Positions 53,215 through 62,399 of a DNA stretch of 64,000 bases are shown in pieces. The DNA lies in NCBI RefSeq assembly GCF_001665235.1, contig NZ_LZSC01000049.1:1-64000 (forward strand), written 5' to 3'. The position numbers were made by a program, and so were the translations under genes. Below the pieces are notes generated by a model. The model saw nothing but the letters and a program-made list of their open reading frames with translations, was not told where the DNA came from and did no database searches. The stretch's first letter is position 1. Each line of letters starts with the position of its first letter. This DNA comes from Mycobacterium sp. 1100029.7. GTDB taxonomy: Bacteria; Actinomycetota; Actinomycetes; Mycobacteriales; Mycobacteriaceae.

Positions 53215-55130
53215 TAGCCTCTCCGTCCTGGGTGGTCGGCCAGCTCGTCGTCGGTGAAGTACTTCTCGAGTTCCGAAACCTCGAAGAGCTCCATCAGGTC
53301 TGCCCGCATCGGCTTCTGGTCTTCGCGGGTGACAGTGATGTCCGGAATCACGTCCTCGCCGTTGACCGCCCGGCACACCAGCAGCACCTTGCGCCAGGAC
53401 GAGTCCATCCCGGGGTGGTCGTCGCGGGTGTGTCCGCCTCGACTCTCGGTGCGCTGCAGCGCCGCGTTGGCGACACACTCGCTGACCAGCAGCATGTTGC
53501 GCAGGTCGATCGCCAGGTTCCAGCCGGGGTTGTACCGGCGATCGCCCTCGACCTTGATGTTCTTGAACCGCTCGCGCAGCTGGTTGAGCCGTTTCAGCGC
53601 CTCGGTGATCTCTTCCGACTTGCGGATGATGCCTACCAGGTCATTCATCGACTGCTGCAACTCCAGCTGCAGCGTGTACGGGTTCTCCGGGGCGGCGCCA
53701 TTGGACGGTCCGTCGAAGGGCGCCAGCGCCCGTTGCGCAGCCGCCTCGACGGCCTCTTCGCTGACGGTCGGCCGGCTGGCCAGGGCGCGGGCGTAATCGG
53801 CGGCGCCGAGCCCGGCGCGCCGGCCGAACACCAACAGGTCGGACAGCGAGTTGCCGCCCAGCCGGTTGGAGCCGTGCATACCGCCCGAGCACTCGCCGGC
53901 GGCGAACAGGCCGGCGACGGTGGCCGCACCGGTGTCGGGGTCGACCTCGACACCGCCCATCACGTAGTGACAGGTGGGCCCGACTTCCATCGGCTCCTTG
54001 GTGATGTCGACCCCGGCCAGCTCCATGAACTGGTGGTACATCGACGGCAGCCGGCGCTTGACTTCCTCGGGCGTCAGCCGCGAGGCGATGTCCAGGTAGA
54101 CGCCGCCGTGCGGTGTGCCGCGGCCGGCCTTGACCTCGGAGTTGATCGCGCGGGCGACCTCGTCGCGGGGCAGCAGGTCCGGGGTGCGGCGGGCCGAGTC
54201 GTTGTCCTTGAGCCACTGGTCGGCTTCCTGCTCCGACTCGGCGTACTGGCCCTTGAAGACCGGCGGGATGTAGTCGAACATGAAGCGCTTGCTGTCGGAG
54301 TTCTTCAGCACTCCGCCGTCGCCGCGCACACCTTCGGTGACGAGAATCCCCTTCACACTCGGCGGCCACACCATGCCCGTCGGGTGGAACTGAATGAACT
54401 CCATGTTGATCAGCGTCGCCCCGGCGCGCAGCGCCAGGGCGTGGCCGTCGCCGGTGTACTCCCAGGAGTTGGAGGTCACCTTGAATGACTTGCCGATGCC
54501 GCCGGTGGCCAGTACCACCGCGGGGGCCTCGAACAAGACGAACTTGCCGCTCTCCCGCCAGTAGCCGAACGCCCCGGCGATCGCGTCACCGTCCTTGATC
54601 AGTTCGGTGATCGCGCACTCGGCGAACACTCGGATGCGGGCCTCGTAGTCACCCAGTTCGGCGAAGTCTTCTTGCTGCAGCGAGACGATCTTCTGCTGCA
54701 TGGTGCGGATCAGCTCCAGGCCGGTGCGGTCACCGACGTGGGCCAGCCGCGGGTAGGTGTGCCCGCCGAAGTTGCGCTGGCTGATCTTGCCGTCCTTGAG
54801 GCGGTCGAACAGCGCGCCGTAGGTCTCCAGCTCCCAGACACGGTCCGGGGCTTCCTTGGCGTGCAACTCGGCCATCCGCCAGTTGTTCAGGAACTTGCCA
54901 CCGCGCATCGTGTCGCCGAAGTGGGTCTTCCAGTTGTCCTTGGGGTTGGTGTTACCCATCGACGCGGCGCAGCCGCCCTCGGCCATCACCGTGTGGGCCT
55001 TGCCGAACAGCGACTTGGTCACGACGGCGACCTTGAGGCCGCGTTCGCGCGCTTCGATGACCGCGCGTAAACCCGCGCCGCCGGCACCGATCACGACCAC
55101 GTCGTAGGAGTGCCGCTCGACCTCAGCCAT
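53214..55130 (-). CDS. succinate dehydrogenase flavoprotein subunit (Rv0248c-like, Sdh1 type)
   Basis: 638 residues. FAD-binding GAGGAGLRAVIEA at the N-terminus, HTVMAEGGCAASMGN with the covalent-FAD region, FHPTGMVWPP, active-site Arg in RDEVARAINSEVK and substrate HGSNRLGGNSLSD. It oxidises succinate to fumarate at the inner membrane face. The ATG at 55130 follows a short gap after the anchor gene. This Sdh1-type complex is distinct from the classical sdhCDAB of mycobacteria. Confidence 0.94.
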   Translation of the reverse strand: MAEVERHSYDVVVIGAGGAGLRAVIEARERGLKVAVVTKSLFGKAHTVMAEGGCAASMGNTNPKDNWKTHFGDTMRGGKFLNNWRMAELHAKEAPDRVWELETYGALFDRLKDGKISQRNFGGHTYPRLAHVGDRTGLELIRTMQQKIVSLQQEDFAELGDYEARIRVFAECAITELIKDGDAIAGAFGYWRESGKFVLFEAPAVVLATGGIGKSFKVTSNSWEYTGDGHALALRAGATLINMEFIQFHPTGMVWPPSVKGILVTEGVRGDGGVLKNSDSKRFMFDYIPPVFKGQYAESEQEADQWLKDNDSARRTPDLLPRDEVARAINSEVKAGRGTPHGGVYLDIASRLTPEEVKRRLPSMYHQFMELAGVDITKEPMEVGPTCHYVMGGVEVDPDTGAATVAGLFAAGECSGGMHGSNRLGGNSLSDLLVFGRRAGLGAADYARALASRPTVSEEAVEAAAQRALAPFDGPSNGAAPENPYTLQLELQQSMNDLVGIIRKSEEITEALKRLNQLRERFKNIKVEGDRRYNPGWNLAIDLRNMLLVSECVANAALQRTESRGGHTRDDHPGMDSSWRKVLLVCRAVNGEDVIPDITVTREDQKPMRADLMELFEVSELEKYFTDDELADHPGRRG

Positions 55131-55174
55131 AAATCCCTCGCTAGCTAAATTCTGATTTTCTTTGAAATGGCGAT

Positions 55175-56005
55175 TCAGCCAACAAATCTCAGGTCAGAAA
55201 TGGCGCCGCTGGCCACCAGCGCGACGTAGAAATCGGTGAGCATCAGGGTGCCCAGCGTGATCCAGGCGAACATCTTGTGCCGGGTGTTGATAACGCTGAC
55301 CTGAGTCCAGATCCAATACCGCACAGGGTGCTTGGAGAAATGCTTGAGCCGGCCGCCGGTGACGTGGCGGCAGGAGTGGCAGGACAGGGTGTAGATCCAC
55401 AGCATGATGACGTTGCCGAGCAGAATCAGGTTGCCCAAGCCGAAGCCGAATCCACCGGGACCCTCGTCGGAGTGGAACGCGACGATCGCGTCGTAGGTGT
55501 TGATGATCGAGATGATCCCGGCGATGTAGAAGAAGTACCGGTGGGTGTTCTGGATGATCAGCGGGAACCTGGTCTCGCCGGTGTAGTGCTCGCGGGGCTC
55601 GGCGACCCCGCACGCGGTGGGCGACTGCCACACCGTGCGGTAGTAGGCGCCGCGGTAGTAATAGCAGGTCAGACGGAAAAGTAGCAGGAACGGCAGCGAC
55701 AGCGCCGCATACGGCAGCCACCAGACGTCCGGCAGGAATTGCGGCCAGATGTCGCCGGCCTCACCGCATCCCTTGCTGACACACGGCGAGTAGAAGGGCG
55801 TCAGGTAGTGGTACTTCGGGACGAAGAAGTAGTTCTGCTGGAACGCCCGCGCGGTCGCATAGATGATGAACGCGGCGAAGCCCAGGTCGATCCGCAACGG
55901 CGACATCCACCACCGGTCGGTGCGAAGGGTGCGTTGCTGGATGCGGGCGCGTGTGGGTGAAAAGACACCGGACGCAGGACGGTTCGCCGCGGGAGCGCTC
56001 ATCAA
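55175..56005 (-). CDS. succinate dehydrogenase membrane anchor (Rv0249c-like)
   Basis: 276 residues with five hydrophobic helices, a single-subunit cytochrome-b-like anchor. Conserved points include LTPFYSPCVSKGCGEAGDIW, TCYYYRGAYYRTVW, NTHRYFFYIAG and TLSCHSCRHVTGGRLKHFSKHP, with histidines for haem and quinone sites. It anchors the two catalytic subunits and binds quinone. First gene of the sdh unit after the 98-residue protein gene. Confidence 0.9.
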   Translation of the reverse strand: MMSAPAANRPASGVFSPTRARIQQRTLRTDRWWMSPLRIDLGFAAFIIYATARAFQQNYFFVPKYHYLTPFYSPCVSKGCGEAGDIWPQFLPDVWWLPYAALSLPFLLLFRLTCYYYRGAYYRTVWQSPTACGVAEPREHYTGETRFPLIIQNTHRYFFYIAGIISIINTYDAIVAFHSDEGPGGFGFGLGNLILLGNVIMLWIYTLSCHSCRHVTGGRLKHFSKHPVRYWIWTQVSVINTRHKMFAWITLGTLMLTDFYVALVASGAISDLRFVG

Positions 56006-56093
56006 GTGTTCCTCTTCGAACGGGCTGTTGAACGAAGCTGTTGGTCGAAGGTTACACAGACGGAGCCCACCGTTTTAATGGGGGCTAAGGGTT

Positions 56094-56390
56094 TCAGGAG
56101 CGGTTGTGACCCCCGACACCTTCGTCATCGACATCGCGCCAGAAATCGCTGTCGTACTGGGTGTCGGGAATGGTGATTTTCTCGCCGGAGTGCTGCACGG
56201 TGGCCCGCGCCAAGTCCAATTCCGAAACATCGGTGTCGAGTAATTCGACGTCACTCATGATCCGGTCGGCGTCGATGATGATGCGGCGCATCGCCGGACT
56301 GTCGCCGTAGCGGGACTTCAACGACGTCACACACCGCCGCAAACCGCCGATGAGATCGTGCAGTTCGGCGAGTTCAGTGGTGGTGGACAA
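56094..56390 (-). CDS. 98-residue conserved protein upstream of sdh (Rv0250c-like)
   Basis: The protein starts MSTTTELAELHDLIGGLRRC and continues VTSLKSRYGDSPAMRRIIID with an acidic, helical pattern (ADRIMSDVELLDTDVSELD), ending in WRDVDDEGVGGHNRS. No membrane span. It is conserved in this place in mycobacteria, immediately before the succinate dehydrogenase genes (88-base gap), and may assist or regulate that complex. Function unknown. Confidence 0.85.
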   Translation of the reverse strand: MSTTTELAELHDLIGGLRRCVTSLKSRYGDSPAMRRIIIDADRIMSDVELLDTDVSELDLARATVQHSGEKITIPDTQYDSDFWRDVDDEGVGGHNRS

Positions 56391-56502
56391 GAGATCTCCT
56401 AGGGCCGACGGTGTCGCGGATCACAGTATGACTTTCGATACTATCCACCGCACCCGACTGACGTCGGCCAGACGATTCGGCGAAATTGCGGAGCAAACAT
56501 TT

Positions 56503-57264
56503 ATGACAGGTCAGGCCACGGCCGCGCGGCACGCGTCAACCCTGTTGGAATTGCATCAGCCGGGTAACCCGGTAGTGCTGCCGACCGTGTGGGATGCCTG
56601 GTCGGCACGGCTTGCCACCGACGCCGGATTCGCCGCTCTCACCGTCGGCAGTCATCCGATGGCCGACTCGATCGGCAAACCTGACAACGAGGGCATGTCG
56701 TTTGACGACGTGCTCGCCCGGGTCGCTCAGATCACCGCGGCGGTCGACGTCCCGGTGTCGGTGGACGTCGAATCGGGCTACGGCCAGAGCGCGCAGCGCT
56801 TGATCGAAGGCCTGTTGAGTGTGGGCGCGGTCGGGCTGAACATCGAAGACACCGTGCATGCGGAGAACAGGCGACTGCGCTCGGCCGGTGAGCACGCGGA
56901 ATTAGTAGGAGCGCTGCGCTCGGCCGCCGATGCGGCGGGGGTGCACGTGGTGATCAATGCCCGCACCGACCTGTTCCTGCGCAACGACGGGGACGACTCG
57001 GATCGCATGCAGCGCGCGGTGGCACGGCTGATCGAAGCGGCCGATGCCGGCGCCGACGTGCTCTACCCGGTCGGCCGTCACGACCCGGAAACGTTGCGGC
57101 GCTTGGCTACCGAGTTACCCCGGCCAATCAACGCGATCGCGTTCCCCGACTCCGACGACCCCGCGTCGTTCGGTCCGCTGGGAGTGGCGCGGATCAGCTT
57201 CGGCCCGTTTTTGCAGTCCGCGCTGGCAGTGCGCGGCAAGGAGCTGTTGTCACGCTGGGGTTGA
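56503..57264 (+). CDS. isocitrate lyase/PEP phosphonomutase family protein
   Basis: 253 residues, ICL/PEPM superfamily barrel: PTVWDAWSARLATDAGFAAL, SVDVESGYG (metal-binding acidic pair), NIEDTVHAENRRLRS and NARTDLFLRN. The KKCGH-type loop of true isocitrate lyase is absent, so it is rather an oxaloacetate decarboxylase/2-methylisocitrate-lyase-like or phosphonopyruvate-hydrolase-like enzyme. ATG 56503 with GGAG about ten bases upstream; the open frame from 56350 is not family-like. It ends four bases before the convergent HxlR gene. Not in this M. tuberculosis interval as I recall. Confidence 0.82.
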   Translation: MTGQATAARHASTLLELHQPGNPVVLPTVWDAWSARLATDAGFAALTVGSHPMADSIGKPDNEGMSFDDVLARVAQITAAVDVPVSVDVESGYGQSAQRLIEGLLSVGAVGLNIEDTVHAENRRLRSAGEHAELVGALRSAADAAGVHVVINARTDLFLRNDGDDSDRMQRAVARLIEAADAGADVLYPVGRHDPETLRRLATELPRPINAIAFPDSDDPASFGPLGVARISFGPFLQSALAVRGKELLSRWG

Positions 57265-57268
57265 CCGG

Positions 57269-57763
57269 CTAGATCGGTGCAAGCATCCGGCGCGGGCGGC
57301 TCAGCGCCTGGCTGACCGCGTCGTCGCGACCGGGATCGTGCGGGCGGCGCGCGGGATGCCCGATCAGGTCAGCGACGTCGGGCACCTGCGCGCATCGCTG
57401 GCAGGCGCGATCGGGTCCGATCAGACCGCCGCATCCCTCGTGCCGATACGTTCGGGTCGGCTTGTCCAGGATGTTGTCGCTTCCCCAGACGATCATCGAC
57501 CAGATCAAAGGCCACAGCTGCCTGCCCCTGGTGGTCAACTCGTATTCAGCCGCCGTCTTGGTGAGCACGCCTTCGCCCACCAAAAAGGAAAGCCGTTCGG
57601 ACAATACGGCTTTGGGAATGCCTAAGTGGTTGTGAAAGTCGCTGAAGCGTCGCACGCCGTAGAAGGCGTCACGCACGATCAGCAACGTCCACCGTTCGCC
57701 GACGATCTCCAGAGACCGAGCGACGGGGCAGTACTCATCCGGATATTCGCGAGGAAGTGCCAC
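57269..57763 (-). CDS. HxlR-family transcriptional regulator with C-terminal cysteine cluster
   Basis: 164 residues. The HxlR winged helix starts YCPVARSLEIVGERWTLLIV and contains RRFSDFHNHLGIPKAVLSER and LTKTAAEYELTTRGRQLWP. The leading Cys (CPV) is the typical redox-sensing position. An extra tail has RHEGCGG and ACQRCAQVPDV, three more cysteines that could bind zinc. It is divergent from the quinone oxidoreductase, with two GTTC-N7-GAAC repeats between them, and probably controls that gene in response to electrophiles or quinones. Confidence 0.88.
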   Translation of the reverse strand: MALPREYPDEYCPVARSLEIVGERWTLLIVRDAFYGVRRFSDFHNHLGIPKAVLSERLSFLVGEGVLTKTAAEYELTTRGRQLWPLIWSMIVWGSDNILDKPTRTYRHEGCGGLIGPDRACQRCAQVPDVADLIGHPARRPHDPGRDDAVSQALSRPRRMLAPI

Positions 57764-57785
57764 GTTGTCAATTGTAACCCTTGCT

Positions 57786-57836
57786 GGTTCGTTGATTGAA
57801 CCGTATAGTCAACATTGTTAAGTTCATTCACCGAAC
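57786..57836. promoter_or_regulatory. two GTTC-N7-GAAC operator-like repeats in the HxlR/oxidoreductase region
   Basis: GGTTC-N7-GAACC (57786-57802) and GTTC-N7-GAAC (57822-57836) have the same arms and spacing, centres 35 bases apart. They fill the 90-base divergent promoter region. HxlR proteins bind paired inverted repeats of this kind, so autoregulation plus control of the oxidoreductase is likely. Confidence 0.6.
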
Positions 57837-57853
57837 CAACGGGGTGTGCCACC

Positions 57854-58864
57854 ATGAAGGCAGTCAGCTTCGACCGCTTCGGTGGGCCGGAAGTCCTTGA
57901 CTATCTCGACCTTCCAAGCCCAGTGCCCGGCGCTCGAGAGCTGGTCATCGAGACCGCGGCCATCGGCGTCAATTTCCCCGACGTCCGGGAGCGGCTGGGT
58001 GTCTACAACAAACCCGAGACCCGCGTGGGCGGCGTACAGCTGCCTCGGGTGACGGGTCTTGCCGTCGCCGGCACCGTGGTCGAGGCGGGACGGGAAGCGT
58101 CCGTACCCGTGGGCGCGCACGTGGTGGCGTTGATGAGGTACGGCGCGTACGCGCAGCGGGTGGTGGCGGACGAAGCGCTGTGTGCGGTCGTCGACTGCGA
58201 CTCGTTTGCCTCAGAGGCTTTGGTATTAGCCGGTGTTGCCGCGCAGGCCGCGTGTGCACACCTGCTGCTGCAAGCCTCGACGACGTTGCGAGCCGGTGAG
58301 TCGCTGCTGGTGCACGGGGCCGCCGGGGGAGTGGGCAGCCTTGCGGTGCAGATCGCCAAGGCGCTGGGCGCCGGGCCGGTGATCGGAACCGCCAGCACGC
58401 CGGCGCGGCGTGAGTTCGTCCGGTCGCTGGGTGCCGACGCCGCGATCTCCTATGACGAACCCGGATGGACCGAGCAGGTGCGGGAGCTGACCAACGGCCG
58501 CGGTGTCGACGTCTTGATCGAGTCGATCGGTGGCGACGTGTTCGAGCAGAACTTCGACGCGCTGGCCACTTTCGGCCGATACCTGTTGCTCGGCTCCACG
58601 CGTGGTCCCGGCGAACCGTTTGCGCCGCGGCGGCTGATGACCAGATCGCAAGCCCTGATCGGCTTTTACCTGCCGGTGTTCTACGACCGGCCAGAGCTGA
58701 TCGGCAACGCACTGCGGTTTCTGGTTGACGGCCTCAAGACCGGACAGATCGCGTCGACGGTCGACGAAGTATTACCCCTGAGCCAGGCCGCCGAGGCTCA
58801 TCGGCGGCTGGAGCGCCGCGAAGTACGCGGTGTCATCGTCTTGGACCCAACCATCGAATCCTGA
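57854..58864 (+). CDS. NADPH:quinone oxidoreductase-like MDR protein
   Basis: 336 residues of the zinc-independent quinone reductase branch of the medium-chain dehydrogenases: FGGPEVLDYLDLPSP, GVNFPDVRERLG, VHGAAGGVGSLAVQIAKALG (NADPH loop) and the conserved VDVLIESIGGDVFEQN. The alcohol-dehydrogenase zinc ligands are missing. ATG 57854 (MKAVSFDRF). Regulated presumably by the divergent HxlR. Nine bases downstream is a DUF302 gene, so the two form an operon. Confidence 0.9.
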   Translation: MKAVSFDRFGGPEVLDYLDLPSPVPGARELVIETAAIGVNFPDVRERLGVYNKPETRVGGVQLPRVTGLAVAGTVVEAGREASVPVGAHVVALMRYGAYAQRVVADEALCAVVDCDSFASEALVLAGVAAQAACAHLLLQASTTLRAGESLLVHGAAGGVGSLAVQIAKALGAGPVIGTASTPARREFVRSLGADAAISYDEPGWTEQVRELTNGRGVDVLIESIGGDVFEQNFDALATFGRYLLLGSTRGPGEPFAPRRLMTRSQALIGFYLPVFYDRPELIGNALRFLVDGLKTGQIASTVDEVLPLSQAAEAHRRLERREVRGVIVLDPTIES

Positions 58865-58872
58865 GGAATGCC

Positions 58873-59412
58873 ATGACAAGCAGCGTCAAAGCTGTCACGT
58901 CCACTGTGACCGCGCACACCATGAATCGCATTGACATCGCCACCGGTGTCGAATTCGACGCGTTCATCGCGGCTTTCGAGGAAGCCGCGCCGCCGGTCGA
59001 TCGGAACGTGCTGCAGCAGATCACCGAGCGAGGCGGCAGCTGGGACGACGTCGTTGCGGCTGCGGAGCGCAACGCACCGAATGGCCTGATGGTGTACTGG
59101 AAGCTCGAGGGACTGACGTATTTCAGCTTGGCCGGTCACACCACCAAGGCGGTGGAGTATCTGCTCGGCAATCACACGATCGCCGAGACAATGTTCGGTT
59201 ACGACCCAAAGATCCTGATGTACGCGCCATTACGACTGTTGGTGCACGCCGACGCCGACGGCAACGCCATTTTCTCGATGGACCAGCCCAGCACGGCGTT
59301 CGGCAGCCTGAAAATCCTCGAGGTCTCCAAGGTGGGCGAGAGCCTGGACCGCAAGGTGGTAAACCTGTTGCGGGTGATCGGGATTGACGCCGATCGGGCG
59401 TTTGGCATTTAA
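58873..59412 (+). CDS. DUF302-like protein
   Basis: 179 residues. It has the DUF302 layout: an N-terminal helix-rich lead (DAFIAAFEEAAPPVDRNVLQ), AGHTTKAVEYLLGNHTIAETMF, then YDPKILMYAPLRLLVHADADG and FSMDQPSTAFGSL. DUF302 proteins are small alpha/beta proteins often near redox or thiol genes. The function is unknown; operon position suggests a role in the same electrophile/quinone response as the MDR enzyme. Followed by a long hairpin. Confidence 0.78.
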   Translation: MTSSVKAVTSTVTAHTMNRIDIATGVEFDAFIAAFEEAAPPVDRNVLQQITERGGSWDDVVAAAERNAPNGLMVYWKLEGLTYFSLAGHTTKAVEYLLGNHTIAETMFGYDPKILMYAPLRLLVHADADGNAIFSMDQPSTAFGSLKILEVSKVGESLDRKVVNLLRVIGIDADRAFGI

Positions 59413-59818
59413 ACGCCAACGTCGAGTTGTTGGGTGATGTGGTCGCACTTCGGCCCAACAACTCGACGTTCGACGGATTTGACCAGGCGGCCGTGGCGGC
59501 GGGGCCGAAAACGTTGCGCAACCAGTGGTCGGTGTCCCAGGCGGGACACCGACCACAACGCGAGAGTGCTCCTGTCGTCTCCTCATTTGCTTCCTTGAGC
59601 CCCTCGAGCTTCCTTGAGCTTCATTGTGAGTGTGCTGTGTCCGACTCCGTGCCAGCCGGCTATCCAGCGAAACTTGAGTTGACCCGGCTTAAGTCCTACC
59701 TGGTCGTTCACTCGGAGCGGACACACATCACACAGGAAGTTGTGAGGTGTGAGACCCACGTCATACGAGCGATACACGGCGCGATTTTTCGTTAATTTCT
59801 GACACCTAATCTCGTGGC
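59413..59818. promoter_or_regulatory. nirB upstream region with two long perfect inverted repeats
   Basis: AACGTCGAGTTGTTGGG (59418-59434) pairs perfectly with 59454-59470 (17 bp, 19-base loop), six bases after the DUF302 stop; it may terminate that transcript. TGGTCGGTGTCCC (59526-59538) pairs with 59543-59555 (13 bp, four-base loop). TTCCTTGAGC is repeated at 59591 and 59610. The remaining 200 bases before nirB are AT-richer and should hold its promoter. I see no sure GlnR or NarL site and no ORF. Confidence 0.6.
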
Positions 59819-62386
59819 ATGACCCCAACCCCCAACCCGCACGAGCAGTGTGCTGCCCGTCACTTGGTAGTGGTCGGGCACGGCATGGTGGGCCACCGAT
59901 TGGTCGAGGCGCTGCGCGCCCGCGACACCGACGGTGCTTGGCAGATCACCGTTTTGGCCGAAGAGGCTGACGCCGCCTACGACCGCGTCGGATTGACCTC
60001 CTACACCGAGAGCTGGGACCGCGTACTGCTGGCCCTGCCCGGCAACGACTATGCGGGCGACGGCCGGGTGCGGCTGCTACTCAACGCGCGGGTCACCGAA
60101 ATTGACCCTGCGGCAAAGTCTGTGGGGACCGCCGACGGCCAGCGCTACGACTACGACGCCCTGGTGTTGGCGACCGGCTCGTACGCCTTCGTCCCGCCGG
60201 TGCCCGGACATGACCTGCCGGCGTGCCACGTCTATCGCACGCTTGACGACCTGGACGGGATCCGCGCCGCCGCCGAGCAGGCTCGTGACGGCGGTCACAA
60301 TGCGGCCGGCGTGGTGATCGGCGGTGGCCTCCTCGGTCTGGAAGCCGCCAATGCGTTGCGACAGTTCGGGTTGCAGACACACGTCGTCGAGATGATGCCG
60401 CGCCTGATGGCTCAGCAGATCGACGAGGCCGGGGGCGCCCTGCTCGCCCGGATGGTCAGCGAGCTGGGGATCACGGTGCATGTCGGTACCGGTACCGAAT
60501 CAATCGAAACCGCGCAGCGTGCCGACGGTTCGACGGCCACGCTGGTGCGGCTGACGGACGGCGTGCAAATCGACGCCGGCCCGGTGATTTTCGCCGCCGG
60601 TGTCCGCCCACGCGACGAGCTGGCCGCGGCCGCCGGCTTGGCCCTGGCCGAACGCGGCGGTGTCCTCACCGATTTATCCTGCCGCACAAGCGATCCCGAT
60701 ATCTACGCAATCGGTGAGGTCGCCGCGATCGAAGGCCGGTGTTACGGCCTGGTCGGACCGGGCTACACCTCCGCGGAGGTCGTGGTGGACCGGCTGCTGG
60801 GTGGGGCCGCCGAATTCCCCGAGGCGGACCTGTCCACCAAGCTCAAATTGCTCGGCGTCGACGTCGCCAGCTTCGGCGACGCGATGGGCACCACCGAGAA
60901 CTGCCTCGAGGTGGCCATCAACGACGCGGTGAACCGGACCTACGCCAAGCTGGTGCTCTCCGACGATGCCAAGACGCTGCTTGGCGGCGTGCTGGTGGGC
61001 GACGCGTCCAGCTACGGCGTGCTGCGGCCCATGGTCGGCAGCGAGCTGCCCGGGGACCCGCTCGCGCTGATTGCGCCGGAGGGGGCCGGCGGCGGCGCGT
61101 CGGCGTTGGGTGTTGGCGCGCTACCGGATTCGGCGCAGATCTGTTCCTGCAACAACGTCACCAAGGGCGATCTGAAGTGCGCGATCGCCGACGGTTGCGG
61201 CGACGTGCCCTCGCTGAAGTCGTGCACCGCAGCCGGCACGTCGTGCGGGTCCTGCGTGCCGCTGCTCAAGCAGCTGCTGGAGGCCGAGGGCGTCGAACAG
61301 TCCAAGTCGTTGTGCGAGCACTTCAGCCAGTCACGCGCCGAGCTCTTCGAAATCATCTCGGTTACCGAGATCCGCACCTTCTCCGGCCTGCTGGAGCGGT
61401 TCGGTCGCGGAAAGGGTTGCGACATCTGCAAACCCGTGGTCGCGTCCATCCTGGCCTCCACCGGGTCCGAGCACATCCTCGAAGGCGAGCAGGCCGCGCT
61501 GCAGGACTCCAACGACCACTTCCTGGCCAACATCCAGAAGAACGGCAGTTACTCGGTTGTGCCGCGGGTCCCGGGTGGTGACATCAAGCCCGAACACCTG
61601 ATTCTGATCGGCCAAATCGCCCAGGACTTCGGCCTTTACACCAAGATCACCGGTGGTCAGCGCATCGACTTGTTCGGTGCGCGGGTCGACCAATTGCCCG
61701 AGATCTGGAAGCGACTGGTGGACGGCGGCATGGAATCCGGCCACGCCTACGGAAAGTCGCTGCGCACCGTGAAGAGCTGCGTCGGCACCGACTGGTGCCG
61801 CTACGGCCAACAGGATTCGGTGCAACTGGCCATCGATTTGGAGCTGCGGTATCGCGGCCTGCGGGCACCGCACAAGATCAAGATGGGTGTCTCGGGTTGC
61901 GCTCGGGAATGCGCCGAGGCGCGCGGCAAGGACGTCGGCGTCATCGCCACCGAGAAGGGGTGGAACCTCTACGTCGGCGGCAACGGTGGGATGACTCCCA
62001 AGCATGCCCAGCTGCTGGCCAGCGACCTGGACACCGAGACGTTGGTCCGCTACGTCGACCGATTCCTGATGTACTACATCCGCACCGCCGACCGGCTGCA
62101 GCGCACCGCGCCGTGGGTCGACTCGCTGGACGGCGGTCTGGATCACGTACGCCAGGTGGTGTGCGACGACTCCCTCGGCCTGGCCGAGGAATTCGAGGCC
62201 GCAATGGAGCGGCACGTGGACAACTACAAGTGCGAGTGGAAGGGCGTGCTCGAAGATCCGGACAAGCTCTCGCGGTTTGTCTCCTTCGTCAACGCGCCGG
62301 ACGAAATCGATTCGACTGTCACATTCACCGAGCATGCCGGCCGCAAAATCCCTGTGTCCATTGGCATGCCGCGGGTCCGTTCATAG
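59819..62386 (+). CDS. nirB: assimilatory nitrite reductase large subunit
   Basis: 855 residues. The N-terminal pyridine-nucleotide-disulfide domain has GHGMVGHRLVEAL (FAD) and VIGGGLLGLEAANAL (NADH). A BFD-like [2Fe-2S] domain follows with ICSCNNVTKGD and CTAAGTSCGSCVP, then a second CxxC in GKGCDICKP. The sirohaem/[4Fe-4S] domain has KSCVGTDWCRYG (Cys about 654 and 660) and GVSGCARECAEARGKD (about 694 and 698). It reduces nitrite to ammonium with NAD(P)H. nirD follows by 13 bases. The sirohydrochlorin chelatase gene downstream supplies the sirohaem. Confidence 0.96.
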   Translation: MTPTPNPHEQCAARHLVVVGHGMVGHRLVEALRARDTDGAWQITVLAEEADAAYDRVGLTSYTESWDRVLLALPGNDYAGDGRVRLLLNARVTEIDPAAKSVGTADGQRYDYDALVLATGSYAFVPPVPGHDLPACHVYRTLDDLDGIRAAAEQARDGGHNAAGVVIGGGLLGLEAANALRQFGLQTHVVEMMPRLMAQQIDEAGGALLARMVSELGITVHVGTGTESIETAQRADGSTATLVRLTDGVQIDAGPVIFAAGVRPRDELAAAAGLALAERGGVLTDLSCRTSDPDIYAIGEVAAIEGRCYGLVGPGYTSAEVVVDRLLGGAAEFPEADLSTKLKLLGVDVASFGDAMGTTENCLEVAINDAVNRTYAKLVLSDDAKTLLGGVLVGDASSYGVLRPMVGSELPGDPLALIAPEGAGGGASALGVGALPDSAQICSCNNVTKGDLKCAIADGCGDVPSLKSCTAAGTSCGSCVPLLKQLLEAEGVEQSKSLCEHFSQSRAELFEIISVTEIRTFSGLLERFGRGKGCDICKPVVASILASTGSEHILEGEQAALQDSNDHFLANIQKNGSYSVVPRVPGGDIKPEHLILIGQIAQDFGLYTKITGGQRIDLFGARVDQLPEIWKRLVDGGMESGHAYGKSLRTVKSCVGTDWCRYGQQDSVQLAIDLELRYRGLRAPHKIKMGVSGCARECAEARGKDVGVIATEKGWNLYVGGNGGMTPKHAQLLASDLDTETLVRYVDRFLMYYIRTADRLQRTAPWVDSLDGGLDHVRQVVCDDSLGLAEEFEAAMERHVDNYKCEWKGVLEDPDKLSRFVSFVNAPDEIDSTVTFTEHAGRKIPVSIGMPRVRS

Positions 62387-62399
62387 ATCAGGAGGCAAC

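Noticed and set aside
53160..54488. Plus-strand 442-codon frame and similar frames opposite the sdh genes
   Set aside because: They are shadows of the sdh flavoprotein and iron-sulfur genes, which have all family motifs.
59413..59818. Riboswitch or GlnR/NarL site before nirB
   Set aside because: No match I could support; only inverted and direct repeats are visible.
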